Positions 29,001 through 37,181 of a DNA stretch of 64,000 nucleotides are shown piece by piece. Numbering within the stretch: the first letter of the stretch is position 1; every line of letters starts with the position of its first letter. Source of the stretch: Bacteroides sp. (GTDB lineage Bacteria > Bacteroidota > Bacteroidia > Bacteroidales > Bacteroidaceae); the NCBI GenBank assembly GCA_021203515.1, contig JAJQAY010000085.1:1-64000 (forward strand), read 5' to 3'. The notes below the pieces were generated by a model. It saw only the letters and a list, made by a program, of their open reading frames with translations, had not been told where the DNA came from and made no database searches. The position numbers were made by a program, and so were the translations under genes.

Positions 29001-30075
29001 CATACGGATTAGGGTCGCCCATGTGCAACAGGTCCCATTCAGTTTTGGCGCGTTGCTCCATGGTGTAACCCCATGTGTACGTTTCCTCTTCTGTGTAATC
29101 ATCAAGCAGATTGAATGGCGTCCCTGAAAGCTTAAGCACTTTCGTGTTTACCTTGGTCAGCTCCTTAATAACAGCCTCTCCCAATTCTGTACGTGTTCCT
29201 TCGTGGGCTTCATCCACAATCAGAAAATCCCATTCGGTGGAGAACACTTCATTGTTCTTGTCAAATTTTCCACCGACCAATTGGGCGCCACGCATGTCCT
29301 GCATGGAGGCAAAATAGACATACTTGCCTCCTTTTTTCGCCAGCCGTTCAAGGGAATCGAAATCTTCTCCTTTTGTGCGGGAACCATAATGATAGTCGGT
29401 ACGGTCGTAAAATATCTTACCGAAATCCTCAAACCAGCCCTCATCAACTACGGGACGGTGAGTAAGGATAATGGTGCGTCGCATATCTAAATCCCTTGCC
29501 ACACGCAGGGCGCATAAGGTCTTGCCGAAACGCATTTTTGCATTCCAAAGCATTTGTGAGCCTTTCTTGAACTGCTTTTTTGTCTTGTCAATAGCAGCCT
29601 GCTGCTCTGGACGGAAGATTATAGGAGTTTGAGTATGGCTGATGTCACTTGCATTCAGACTATTCTGTCCATTCTTAACTGCATGTATCGCTTTCTTGAC
29701 TGTTTCAAGGTCGCAGCAGAACCATTCATTCGCCCCTTTCACAGTATCAAACGTCTTTTTCTTAACACCTGAACGCTCCAATACGCTGTGTACCTGCTTA
29801 TCGTTGAAGGAGCTAATTGTTCCACCTTTGAAAAACACGGTCATTTCCGTATGGAGCAGGGTATAGGCAATACCTGCCGTCTTCGTATATTGGTCAATAC
29901 GATCACATGCAGCTTTGTTAAGTACCTCACTGTTGGGCAAAGGAAAGTTCCCGTCATCCTCCTCCAATGTTGTTTCACCCACTTTCAGACAGTCCTTATG
30001 CCATTCATCGGAAATGGCAAAGACATATATCAGTCTGGATTTTAAGCTGGTTTCAAATGTTGCCATATCATACAA
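26098..30075 (-). CDS. Phase-variable restriction-modification enzyme: nuclease-like domain, helicase, methyltransferase
   Basis: A 1325-aa protein. The N-terminus (about 13-120) resembles a GIY-YIG/T5orf172-type nuclease (LIYVFAI, CLKVGETT, CDRIDQYT); this call is tentative. An SF2 helicase follows, with P-loop AKMRFGKT (about 177), DEAH box LIVDEAH (about 282) and motif-VI-like MQTIFRMQ (about 533). The methyltransferase catalytic motif IV is IIGNPPY (about 992-998). The last 330 residues are the presumed recognition domain with the conserved end DRQLYRKYGLNDEE. Motif IV coincides with the 30-bp inverted repeat at 27083-27112, so everything after it can be exchanged for the cassette at 25066-26091. 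No motif I is evident here; a candidate lies in the upstream subunit. Confidence 0.85.
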   Translation of the reverse strand: MYDMATFETSLKSRLIYVFAISDEWHKDCLKVGETTLEEDDGNFPLPNSEVLNKAACDRIDQYTKTAGIAYTLLHTEMTVFFKGGTISSFNDKQVHSVLERSGVKKKTFDTVKGANEWFCCDLETVKKAIHAVKNGQNSLNASDISHTQTPIIFRPEQQAAIDKTKKQFKKGSQMLWNAKMRFGKTLCALRVARDLDMRRTIILTHRPVVDEGWFEDFGKIFYDRTDYHYGSRTKGEDFDSLERLAKKGGKYVYFASMQDMRGAQLVGGKFDKNNEVFSTEWDFLIVDEAHEGTRTELGEAVIKELTKVNTKVLKLSGTPFNLLDDYTEEETYTWGYTMEQRAKTEWDLLHMGDPNPYASLPAINIYTYDLGALMNDYSEDEKAFNFREFFRTKDDGTFIHENDVDNFLSLLCKEDKESLYPYSNDRYRSIFRHTLWVVPGVKAARALSAKLKAHPIFGCFEIVNVAGNGDEDEENADALQMVNTAIGKNPDETFTITLSCGRLTTGVSIKPWTAVFMMAGSYSTSAAGYMQTIFRMQTPFTYKGRMKEQCYAFDFAPDRTLRMLAEVAKVSAKAGKATEEDRNILGDFLNFCPIISIEGSQMKPYDVNKMMGQLKKAQIEKVVQCGFEDGALYNDELLKLTDVDLADFKNLKGIIGKTKAMPKSGNIDVNKQGFTNEKYAEKEKLEKKPKRERTLEEQARLDELKNRHNQCKDAISILRGISIRMPLLIFGAELKDEDEEITIDNFANLVDDTSWTEFMPKDVTKAIFAKFKRFYEPDVFREAGKRIRAMTRAADKFTIEQRIERIAGIFNTFRNPDKETVLTPWRVVNMHISDCLRGWCFMDEEFKQPLETPRFVDKGEVTHSVFRADSLIMEINSKSGLYPLLAAYNIYRNRLEAAKEKYGEVGNAFAMQLWDLTIEQNILVVCKTPMARSITRRTLVGFRDTKVHAEYYKNLIENISQNSDLVVNTLRDGKNFWGINENKHMTIDAIIGNPPYQVVDGGGNGAAAIPIYNKFVCTAKDMHPHYISMIMPAKWYGGGRGLDDFRKMMLNETHIDYIKDFPNPKSVFPTANISGGVCFFRWSKTHNSNIALFINAFYGTVIESKRQLNEFLQYDIFPRYNEAVAILHKVILSNGFESLSKIVAQYKPFGLRTYIRGTENKQNETDVLVHSSGGCGFISRQEIPVSLDYIDKYNVITGKALSGHLGESNENGQVKVLATTKIILPGEVCTESYIAMGKFDTEIEAYNQYKYLCTKVSRFLLLQALPTMDIRKESFRFVPLQDFTDSSDIDWSKPIEDIDRQLYRKYGLNDEEIGFIERMIKPME
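27083..27112 (-). repeat. 30-bp inverted repeat, right copy
   Basis: This exact reverse complement of 25065-25094 lies inside the expressed restriction gene at the codons for its catalytic NPPY motif. Confidence 0.95.
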
Positions 30076-30078
30076 CTT

Positions 30079-31077
30079 TTATTTTATCAGGTCTATAAAC
30101 CTTATTTTTCTGTTATTCTCTCCCGTTTTGGGGTCTTTCAATCCCCAGTCCCTTATTAGGCAGTAAATCCCGTTATGGTTTCTGAATCCTCCATCACGAC
30201 ATCCTGAACAATATTCAACATTTTCAGTCGCTCCGAATAAGTCTCGCGTCATGACTTTTACACCATTCTTGCAACTGTCCGGAACAACTCCTTTAAGTCC
30301 GTCCATTTGCCAGACATTCCAGGAAATGATATAGGCTATATAAAGCAGGGACTTTGCCAACGGCATTTTTCCAAATTTTGCATAATAGTATTCCGCAAAG
30401 GAAACTAGCAGAGCCTCACGAGTCAAAAGCAAATTGTCTCCCTGCCATTCATATGCATATATGTTCTTATAGGCTTCCTGCGCCATATCAAGCCATTCAC
30501 CACTTGTTCCGGTGTTTTCGCTGACTACACGCAGTTTCCGGTCGAGCATTCCGATGCGTTGATTCAATTCTATCGGAAGCCCGGTCGTAGTATCATAACG
30601 GCTGACGAGGTAAGGGGCTTCACCGCAAGTGATTTCCATCCTTGTCGCCCGGACATATGACTTCCATGTCTTGTTATTCGGGAAAGTAATTCTGTCGGGA
30701 TTGGCCATCCATGTATGCTGTGTATCGTCAACTGTGTTGAATACATCTTTCCTTCCGAACCAAGCCTCGTCTACAAGATTGTTTTGGGCATTACAAACCC
30801 ATGACGGAGTAAATACCTCTGCCATTTCCTTTGTCCGCTCCGTCTGTTCGTCCTTACTTTTTAATGCACGCGGGCGGATCACCATTCCGTTTTCGCCAAT
30901 AATATGTTCAACAGTTATGGCATCATGATACAGGAAACCCTCGCCTCTATGAGCATACGAATCCGTTGCCCAAAAGATGTTCCGTCCTGTTGTATGGTCT
31001 TTGAGTAAAGTATCCAATACTTCGGGGTAAAGATTGAATATCTCCGTTTCGTTTATATCAATATTTATGTCTGCCAT
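30079..31077 (-). CDS. Partner subunit carrying methyltransferase N-terminal motifs
   Basis: This 332-aa cytoplasmic protein has AEVFTPSWVCNAQNNLVDEAWF (about residues 86-107), typical of the region before motif I in N6-adenine methyltransferases. MEITCGEAPYLVSRYD (about 147-162) is likely motif I for AdoMet binding. IYAYEWQGDNLLLTREAL (about 213-230) is likely the acidic motif II/III region. No NPPY motif is present, and it occurs instead in the next gene, 3 bp downstream. The two products probably form one enzyme. Annotation pipelines usually call such proteins restriction endonuclease subunit M. Confidence 0.75.
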   Translation of the reverse strand: MADINIDINETEIFNLYPEVLDTLLKDHTTGRNIFWATDSYAHRGEGFLYHDAITVEHIIGENGMVIRPRALKSKDEQTERTKEMAEVFTPSWVCNAQNNLVDEAWFGRKDVFNTVDDTQHTWMANPDRITFPNNKTWKSYVRATRMEITCGEAPYLVSRYDTTTGLPIELNQRIGMLDRKLRVVSENTGTSGEWLDMAQEAYKNIYAYEWQGDNLLLTREALLVSFAEYYYAKFGKMPLAKSLLYIAYIISWNVWQMDGLKGVVPDSCKNGVKVMTRDLFGATENVEYCSGCRDGGFRNHNGIYCLIRDWGLKDPKTGENNRKIRFIDLIK

Positions 31078-31080
31078 ACG

Positions 31081-32093
31081 TCAACGATTATTTCCCCATT
31101 CCAATGTCCTAAATCTGTTCTGCAACTCACTCAATCGTTCCATAATCTCATCGAAAGAAGGTGCATTGGCATAGATGAAGCCGATTTGCATCTGCTTATA
31201 GTCGTCACGCAAAACATCTTCGATGCTTTCAGGAGGTAGAAACGATATTGTGTGTGGAAGATGACTCGTATAGTCCAATCCACTCCATGCCGTGAACTTT
31301 TTACGATGAGTCACAATGTCCTCGTATAATTGTACATCCTGCATTGCTTCCATCGCAAACGGTTTATCCATCATCCTTACAATGTCATACATGTGCCGTG
31401 TGATACGTTCGATATGCGTACAGCCATTGGGACGGTTAAACTCTTCATGCAAAAGAAAAACCTTTTCCAAGAATGTTCGTCCTGGCACTACGGTAGGAAC
31501 AGTGAATATAGGTAATGAGAACTCTTCACCTGGATAAGCCTCTTCTATCATAGAACGCATTTCCACATCTTCTGACGGTTCCATGAGTGAACGACAACTT
31601 ATCTCAACTTTGACTCGCTCGGGTATATATTGCATTTTCGTTTGCAGCACTGAATTATACTCGATAAACAGGACTACAGGGTCAAGGTCACTGACAGATG
31701 TTTCCGGAACTATGACCTTACAGCTCTCTGATAGCCCAAACTCTTTTATTCTATTCTCAACATCGAGCGCGAAAGAGCCATCTATGAACTTCTTGGAGTC
31801 TTTCCGCAACTTAGTCCGTTGACTTTTAGTCTCAATATTTGTAAAGCCGAGATATTGGGGATCTATTGCAAGGTCAATATCTTCCGAAAACCGTTCTATT
31901 AATCCCCAACCTTTGCTAAGGCTTGTTCCTCCCTTGAATACAAAAGCCGTAGCGTACGGCAAGGAAATATTGCACGTAACACTATACTGACCCAATAGTC
32001 CTTCTCTACGGCATTGTCCACAATCCCTTTACCTTCGGCCACATTAGCCAAAATAGTAAGTTGTTCTTCTTTTGTAAGTTTAGTAAAATTCAT
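31081..32093 (-). CDS. AbiEii-type nucleotidyltransferase toxin, frame broken once
   Basis: This toxin of AbiE abortive-infection systems carries the nucleotidyltransferase signature KGGTSLSKGWG with SEDIDLAID. It starts at 32093 with MNFTKLTKEEQ. The first frame runs out after VLRAIF, and the protein continues in the next frame as SLPYATAFVFKGG. One extra T in the TTT run at about 31965 restores 337 aa. Its start is 3 bp from the stop of the antitoxin gene, and its stop is 3 bp before the methyltransferase subunit, so AbiE and the restriction genes may share a transcript. Confidence 0.85.
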
Positions 32094-32680
32094 AATGCAA
32101 GTCTTTGTTTAATCCATTGCGGAGCAATGCTGTAATCGTATTTGATTTCATTAGGACTGCCATATTTTTCAATGGCTTGTTTTATGATAGCAACCTGTTC
32201 ATCGGTTACTCCATCTTTCCCTAACTCTTTCATGGCAGCGACTATAAGTGGGAACAAGTCTGTCTTATAGGCAAAATTGCGGGGTACGCTGCGCTTGAAT
32301 ATGATTTTACGGTTCCCGATAGTAAGTTCCCTTGCAGTGGCATCTGTCAAATAGACCGCATTCATCGTAACCTGTGTGGAAAGTCCTAATTTGTTCAATG
32401 CAGTCAATCCGTTGGGAATAATGCGTGCTTTATCCTTTTCAGCAACAGCATAAGCGATTTCCTCTATAGAGGGTCGAAGTATTCCGAACTTATTTCGTGA
32501 CGGATATAAATATATGCCTTGCGAGAGGCGTATAAGAACACCTTCCTTTTCTAATCTGGAAAGGGCACGAGTAACCAACCCGTCATTATTTAGATAGGCA
32601 AAATCCTGAACCATATAGAGTTTGTTTGGTCCATTGCTTTCAATAGTATTGCGTATCTCTTTTGTTAGTATTACTCCCAT
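32090..32680 (-). CDS. AbiEi-type antitoxin / transcriptional regulator
   Basis: This protein of about 196 aa, similar to DUF6088/AbiEi antitoxins, has an N-terminal winged helix (MVQDFAYLNNDGLVTRALSRLEKEGVL) and a C-terminal domain. AbiEi proteins repress their own promoter and neutralise the AbiEii nucleotidyltransferase. I place the start at 32680 (MGVILTKEI), since the -7 box at 32701-32708 lies inside the longer reading frame that would begin at 32731. The next gene starts in a 4-bp overlap (32090-32093). Confidence 0.85.
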   Translation of the reverse strand: MGVILTKEIRNTIESNGPNKLYMVQDFAYLNNDGLVTRALSRLEKEGVLIRLSQGIYLYPSRNKFGILRPSIEEIAYAVAEKDKARIIPNGLTALNKLGLSTQVTMNAVYLTDATARELTIGNRKIIFKRSVPRNFAYKTDLFPLIVAAMKELGKDGVTDEQVAIIKQAIEKYGSPNEIKYDYSIAPQWIKQRLAL

Positions 32681-32700
32681 GATCATTAATAATCTGAGTG

Positions 32701-32708
32701 CAAAGGTA
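32701..32708 (-). promoter_or_regulatory. -7 box of AbiE / restriction operon
   Basis: On the minus strand TACCTTTG fits TAnnTTTG, 20 nt before the antitoxin ATG at 32680. It appears to be the only clear promoter for the whole minus-strand defence operon down to 26098. Confidence 0.6.
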
Positions 32709-32944
32709 CAATATTCCCTCCAGCTCAGCAATAAAATGTCCGAAAATCTTAAAGAAAATCGGACTTTATAAAATGTTTGCGATTAGATTGCTGTTTGGTT
32801 TAAGAGTAAAAATATTGATAACAACAAGCTATTGTAGCTTGAGATTAATTTTGGAAAACCAACAAGAAGTGGGAACTTTACGGTATCATATAAAGATACA
32901 GATAGTATATATTAGTTATATATCAGATTGATATAAACTACACT

Positions 32945-33171
32945 TCGGTTCAAACGTGGACCTGCGTGTCGTAATCGTCTTGAAGGTACTAAGAAAACCT
33001 GAACTCAAATTACAGACAGCAGTCCCACGCTGGAAACCAGCGTAGGAAATATACTGTGCTACCTTTGAGTTCTATTGAAAATTTCTCAGGTTTTCAAGAC
33101 AAAGTAAAGCACGACGCTTCTTACAATATTTTTCTATACTAAAATGCGGATAACCGACACTTCAATTATCC
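32945..33171 (-). ncRNA. Candidate structured non-coding RNA (rod-like, 6S-like shape)
   Basis: The stretch contains no reading frame of note but dense pairing. On the minus strand TGTGGATAA pairs with TTATCCGCA near the 5' end. Next come nested stems GTCTTG/CAAGAC, AAAACCTGA/TCAGGTTTT and GAACTCAAA/TTTGAGTTC, with the apical hairpin ACGCTGG-TTT-CCAGCGT. A -7 box TAACTTTG lies at 33178-33185. The overall form is an interrupted rod as in 6S RNA, but I cannot confirm the family. The 3' end is not defined by a clear terminator. Confidence 0.45.
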
Positions 33172-33177
33172 ACATTG

Positions 33178-33185
33178 CAAAGTTA
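33178..33185 (-). promoter_or_regulatory. -7 box for the structured RNA
   Basis: Minus-strand TAACTTTG matches TAnnTTTG immediately upstream of the paired region and downstream of the mscS stop codon. Confidence 0.5.
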
Positions 33186-33221
33186 AGAAAATTTATAAAT
33201 TGTATCGTTAAGAAGAAACGA

Positions 33222-35022
33222 TTATTTTTTAGCCCGCAAATCGTCCTTATGGATAGTCGTCTCGTTTCCGTCCCGCATCGCCATATAGTGCGGTGACATG
33301 GTTTCTACTCCGGCTTCATTGAACCTGTCCTGAATATTCTGATGCAAATCAGAATAAATCTGTCCCAGGCGGTCGGCCTCCTTTATATAAGCATTCACTT
33401 GGTAGACCGGATGCCAGTCGCTCAGAGAGGTTTCCAGAACGAAAGGACGGGGGTCGTCTATCACGCCGGGAGTGTTCAGCGCCGCCTCTATCAATAGCTG
33501 GTGCACCTGACGCCAGGGAACATCATAGCCGATGGTTACTTCGGAATGGATAATCAGCCCGTAGGTGCGTGCCGAAGTACTGTAATTAACGGTATGGGAA
33601 GACATGATAAAGGAATTGGGGATAGTCACCACCTCGTTCTTCGGAGTGCGGATGCGGGTGACAAGCGGAGTCTTCTCGATGACATTGCCCGTTGTTTCGT
33701 TCAACTGTATGCGGTCGCCCAATTTGAAAGGACACATGTAAGTAATGACCAGTCCGGCAATGATATTACCGATAACCGTGCTGGAGCCGAGCGAAACAAT
33801 CAATCCGACAAATACCGATATACCCTGAAACACACCGTTTCCGGAGCCTGGCAGATAGGGATAAATCATCGCTATCATAAAGGCATAAAGCAAAAAACGG
33901 ATGATATGGAAAGTAGGCATCGCCCAGTCGGGATAGAAGCCGTGTATCTTCAACCGTTCGGATTGCACCTCGCTGGCAAGATAACGGACGAACCGTATCA
34001 GATACTTCACCGCATACCATATCACGATAATGACGAAAAGGTTCGGGATGTAGTCTATCGCCGAATGGAAAATCATTTTATCGGGTCCCAAATATAAGAG
34101 AACAGTTGATAGGCCAGGTTCTTGGTTTGCGGGAAGATGGCAAAGAGCAACGGAACCGTCAGCAACAACTGAAGCAACATAAAGACATAGCGCAGCAAAT
34201 TGGCAAGGAAGACAAGGAGATTGACCTGCTTTTGCGTATCCAGCAATTCATAGTCCTGAATGGAAAAAGGCTTCAACTTCGTATCTTTCAACCGTTGTAT
34301 GCGCAATTTGAGCTTCTTGAACAGCCAGTTGGTAAGCCGGAATAGGAAGTATTGTCCGATAAGCACCAAGATAAAATAGAGTACCCGTTTTCCCAGTTGC
34401 CAGAGGCTGCGCTCCTCTTTCATGACTTTGAGTTTGTCTACAATGACCTTACGATGGTGAACAGCCAATTGCTCGCGGGTACTGTTTTTCCACAAAGCAT
34501 CCTGGTCGATAAGAGACATGATTACCTTGTCACCGTACATCAAATCGGTGACAATATCACTACTTTCTATATATAAGGAGTCGGGATGCAGATTGAAACG
34601 CTTGCCCAGTTCCGTGATGGCAACAGAAGTCATTTCAGCACGTTGCAGAGGAGTATGCCTCCACGTTTGGCAAAGAGATAAAACAAGGTATCCTCTTCCA
34701 CCGCCACCGGTTCGCCGGAAGTGACCGCCCGCAATGAATCGATGCGCTGTCTCTGCCGCGCCTGCTTCACGGAGTCTGCCGCATAACTGGCAAGCCTCAT
34801 CTGCTCAATCTCCATGCGCAGGTTTGCCTCGCTCAGTCGGGCTGCCTCCAACTCCTGCCTGGCTATCGTCAACTGCAACGAGTCAGAGTCTACTTGCACC
34901 GTGGCGGCAGAGTTCAAACTATCCCCGTTCAAGAGGTCAGAAACTTTCTCTATCAACTGGGCACCGGCTCCGGTTGCCGGCAGTAACAATAGCACAAAGC
35001 ATAAGATACGTACGTTCTTCAT
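33222..35022 (-). CDS. MscS-family mechanosensitive channel, two frame breaks
   Basis: A signal peptide (from 35022, ending ATGAGAQL) and a coiled periplasmic domain come first. Several transmembrane helices follow, then the MscS core with pore helix GLIVSLGSSTVIGNIIAGLVI and the beta domain MCPFKLGDRIQLNE. The frame breaks at about 34655, where AKRGGIL should continue as LQRAEMTSVAITELG. It breaks again at about 34078, where YIWDPIK should continue as MIFHSAIDYIP; one A was probably lost from an A run. Adding two bases gives 600 aa. The channel would release solutes on hypo-osmotic shock. Confidence 0.88.
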
Positions 35023-35070
35023 GTCGAGGTTTTTGATTGTATCAGTTCAAAATCTTTTTAATAAATTCGC

Positions 35071-35078
35071 CAAACATA
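35071..35078 (-). promoter_or_regulatory. -7 box for the MscS-family gene
   Basis: Minus-strand TATGTTTG matches TAnnTTTG, about 48 nt upstream of the start at 35022 and divergent from the glutaminase gene. Confidence 0.5.
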
Positions 35079-35172
35079 CACAATAATTTTGATATTTCAT
35101 CAAAGCTTTCATTATCTTTACCCGCAAAACAACACTTCGTGTGAATATATTGTTCCTTTATTAAACCAAGAC

Positions 35173-36087
35173 ATGAATTACCAACAAATTCTAGAAAACA
35201 TCTATCAGGAAATCCAGCCTTATGCACAGGTAGGCAAACAGGCTGATTATATTCCGGCACTGGCCAAGGTCAATCCGGATCAGTTCGGGATATGCATCAA
35301 CACCGTGCAGGGAGAAACCTTTATGCTGGGCGATGCAACGACCAGCTTCTCCATCCAGAGTATCTCAAAGGTATTTCTGCTTGCCATGTGCCTCAGCATC
35401 GAAGGCGACGGACTCTGGCGAAGGGTGGGGAAAGAGCCTTCGGGCACTGCTTTCAACTCGCTCATTCAGTTGGAAGTGGAGAAAGGTACCCCCCGCAATC
35501 CGTTTATCAATGCCGGTGCCATTGTGCTGACCGACATCCTGCTGAAACATTCAAAACATCCCAAAGAAGATTTCCTCCGTTTTGTCCGCCGCCTCAGCGG
35601 CAACAATTCTATTTCCTACGATGAGGAAGTGGCACAGTCCGAACGGGAGAAAAGCTATCTGAACGCGGCAATAGCCAATCTGCTGAAATACCACCACAAT
35701 ATAGAGAATGATATAGAGGAAGTGCTCTATTTCTACTTCCTGCAATGTTCCATAGGAATGGACTGTTACGATTTATCCAAGGCTTTTCTGCCGTTTGCCA
35801 ATCACCGGCGGCCTTTTGAGTATGGAGAAATCAGCCTCACTTCTTCGCAAGTGAAGCGTATCAACGCCATCATGCAGACATGCGGCTTCTATGACGAGGC
35901 GGGTGAGTTCTCCTATCTGGTGGGGCTACCGGGAAAAAGTGGCGTAGGAGGAGGCATCGCAGCCATTCATCCGTTGCGCTACTCGGTTGCAGTATGGAGT
36001 CCGCGCCTCAATCAGAAAGGAAATTCCGTGATGGGCATCAAAGCTTTGGAATTGCTGACTACGGAAACCCAAGAGTCTATCTTTTGA
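35173..36087 (+). CDS. glsA: Glutaminase
   Basis: This 304-aa enzyme hydrolyses L-glutamine to glutamate and ammonia. It has the serine-type beta-lactamase-like fold with the Ser-x-x-Lys motif in FSIQSISKVFLL (about residues 61-72), followed by NPFINAGAIV and the C-terminal GKSGVGGGI. Length fits the family. The start at 35173 (MNYQQILENIYQE) is preferred over an in-frame ATG at 35089, which lies upstream of a likely -7 box (TATCTTTA at 35113). It is divergent from the MscS-family gene. Confidence 0.95.
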   Translation: MNYQQILENIYQEIQPYAQVGKQADYIPALAKVNPDQFGICINTVQGETFMLGDATTSFSIQSISKVFLLAMCLSIEGDGLWRRVGKEPSGTAFNSLIQLEVEKGTPRNPFINAGAIVLTDILLKHSKHPKEDFLRFVRRLSGNNSISYDEEVAQSEREKSYLNAAIANLLKYHHNIENDIEEVLYFYFLQCSIGMDCYDLSKAFLPFANHRRPFEYGEISLTSSQVKRINAIMQTCGFYDEAGEFSYLVGLPGKSGVGGGIAAIHPLRYSVAVWSPRLNQKGNSVMGIKALELLTTETQESIF

Positions 36088-36125
36088 TAATCACAATTTT
36101 ATGTCTACAGTAAAGATGTTTTCAC

Positions 36126-36133
36126 TATCTTTG
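36126..36133 (+). promoter_or_regulatory. -7 box for the Ca2+/Na+ antiporter gene
   Basis: TATCTTTG matches TAnnTTTG, 19 nt before the ATG at 36153. Confidence 0.6.
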
Positions 36134-36152
36134 CCTCCAAAATAATACTTCC

Positions 36153-37126
36153 ATGAATATATTGTTTCTCATCGGAGGACTTGTCCTCATCTTACTCGGA
36201 GCCAACGGACTGACGGACGGAGCAGTATCCGTAGCCAAACGTTTTCATATCCCGACCATCGTCATCGGACTGACGATTGTTGCTTTCGGAACTTCGGCCC
36301 CGGAACTGACGGTGAGCGTATCTTCCGCCCTGAAGGGCAGTGCGGATATTGCTATCGGTAATGTAGTGGGAAGCAATATCTTCAATACGCTGATGATTGC
36401 AGGCTGCACGGCACTCTTCGCCCCGATTGTCATCACCCGGAATACATTGCAGAAAGAAATTCCTCTCTGCATCCTTTCTTCCGTCGTACTGCTGATTTGT
36501 GCCAACGATGTATTTCTGAACGGCGCAACGGAGAATATAATCAGTATGACCGACGGACTGCTACTGCTCTGCTTTTTGTAATATTCCTGGGATATACCTT
36601 TGCCATTGCTTCGCGCGACTCAGGAAACAGTCCCGAAGCCGAGACACCGCCTACAGAAGAAATCAAACAACTTCCGATGTGGAAGTCCATCCTATATATA
36701 ATAGGCGGGCTTGGCGCGCTCATCGCCGGCGGCAGTTTTTTTGTAGACGGTGCAAGCGGCATTGCCCGTAGTCTGGGTGTCAGCGAGTCCGTCATCGGAC
36801 TTACGTTGGTGGCGGGCGGTACGTCATTGCCCGAACTTGCCACTTCCATTGTAGCTGCTTTAAAGAAAAATCCGGAGATAGCTATCGGCAATGTCATCGG
36901 CAGCAACCTTTTCAATATATTTTTCGTATTAGGTTGTAGCGCGTCCGTCACTCCCCTGCATCTGACGGGCATCACCAACTTTGATTTGTGGGTATTGGTC
37001 GGCTCCGGCATCCTGCTTTGGCTGTTCGGATTGTTCTTTGCCAAACGCACAATCACCCATATAGAAGGTAGTATTATGATACTTTGTTACATATCATACA
37101 CGGCCCTCCTTATTTATAGTCTTTAA
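36153..37126 (+). CDS. Calcium/sodium antiporter (CaCA family), frame broken once
   Basis: This inner-membrane exchanger of the YrbG type has two inverted homologous halves. Alpha-repeat 1 reads GTSAPELTVS plus GNVVGSNIFNT; alpha-repeat 2 reads GGTSLPELATS plus GNVIGSNLFNI. The frame breaks at about 36577 in a run of five T: the first frame ends LLLLCFL and the other resumes VIFLGYTFAIAS. One more T gives 324 aa, the normal length. As written, only the first half would be made. Confidence 0.92.
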
Positions 37127-37153
37127 ATGTGAGGCATTTTGAAGATTATCACG

Positions 37154-37161
37154 TATCTTTG
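37154..37161 (+). promoter_or_regulatory. -7 box for the GNAT-like gene
   Basis: TATCTTTG matches TAnnTTTG, 20 nt before the ATG at 37182. Confidence 0.6.
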
Positions 37162-37181
37162 CACACTCAATACACATAATT

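Noticed and set aside
32945..33185. Retron RNA
   Set aside because: No reverse transcriptase gene lies within the window, so a retron is unsupported.
15209..33221. Direct-repeat attachment sites at both ends of the accessory region
   Set aside because: I compared 15209-15518 with 32709-33221 by eye and found no convincing shared core, so no att sites are annotated.
36570..36585. Programmed ribosomal frameshift in the antiporter gene
   Set aside because: Many unrelated genes in the window show the same kind of homopolymer break, so sequencing error is more likely than a programmed event.
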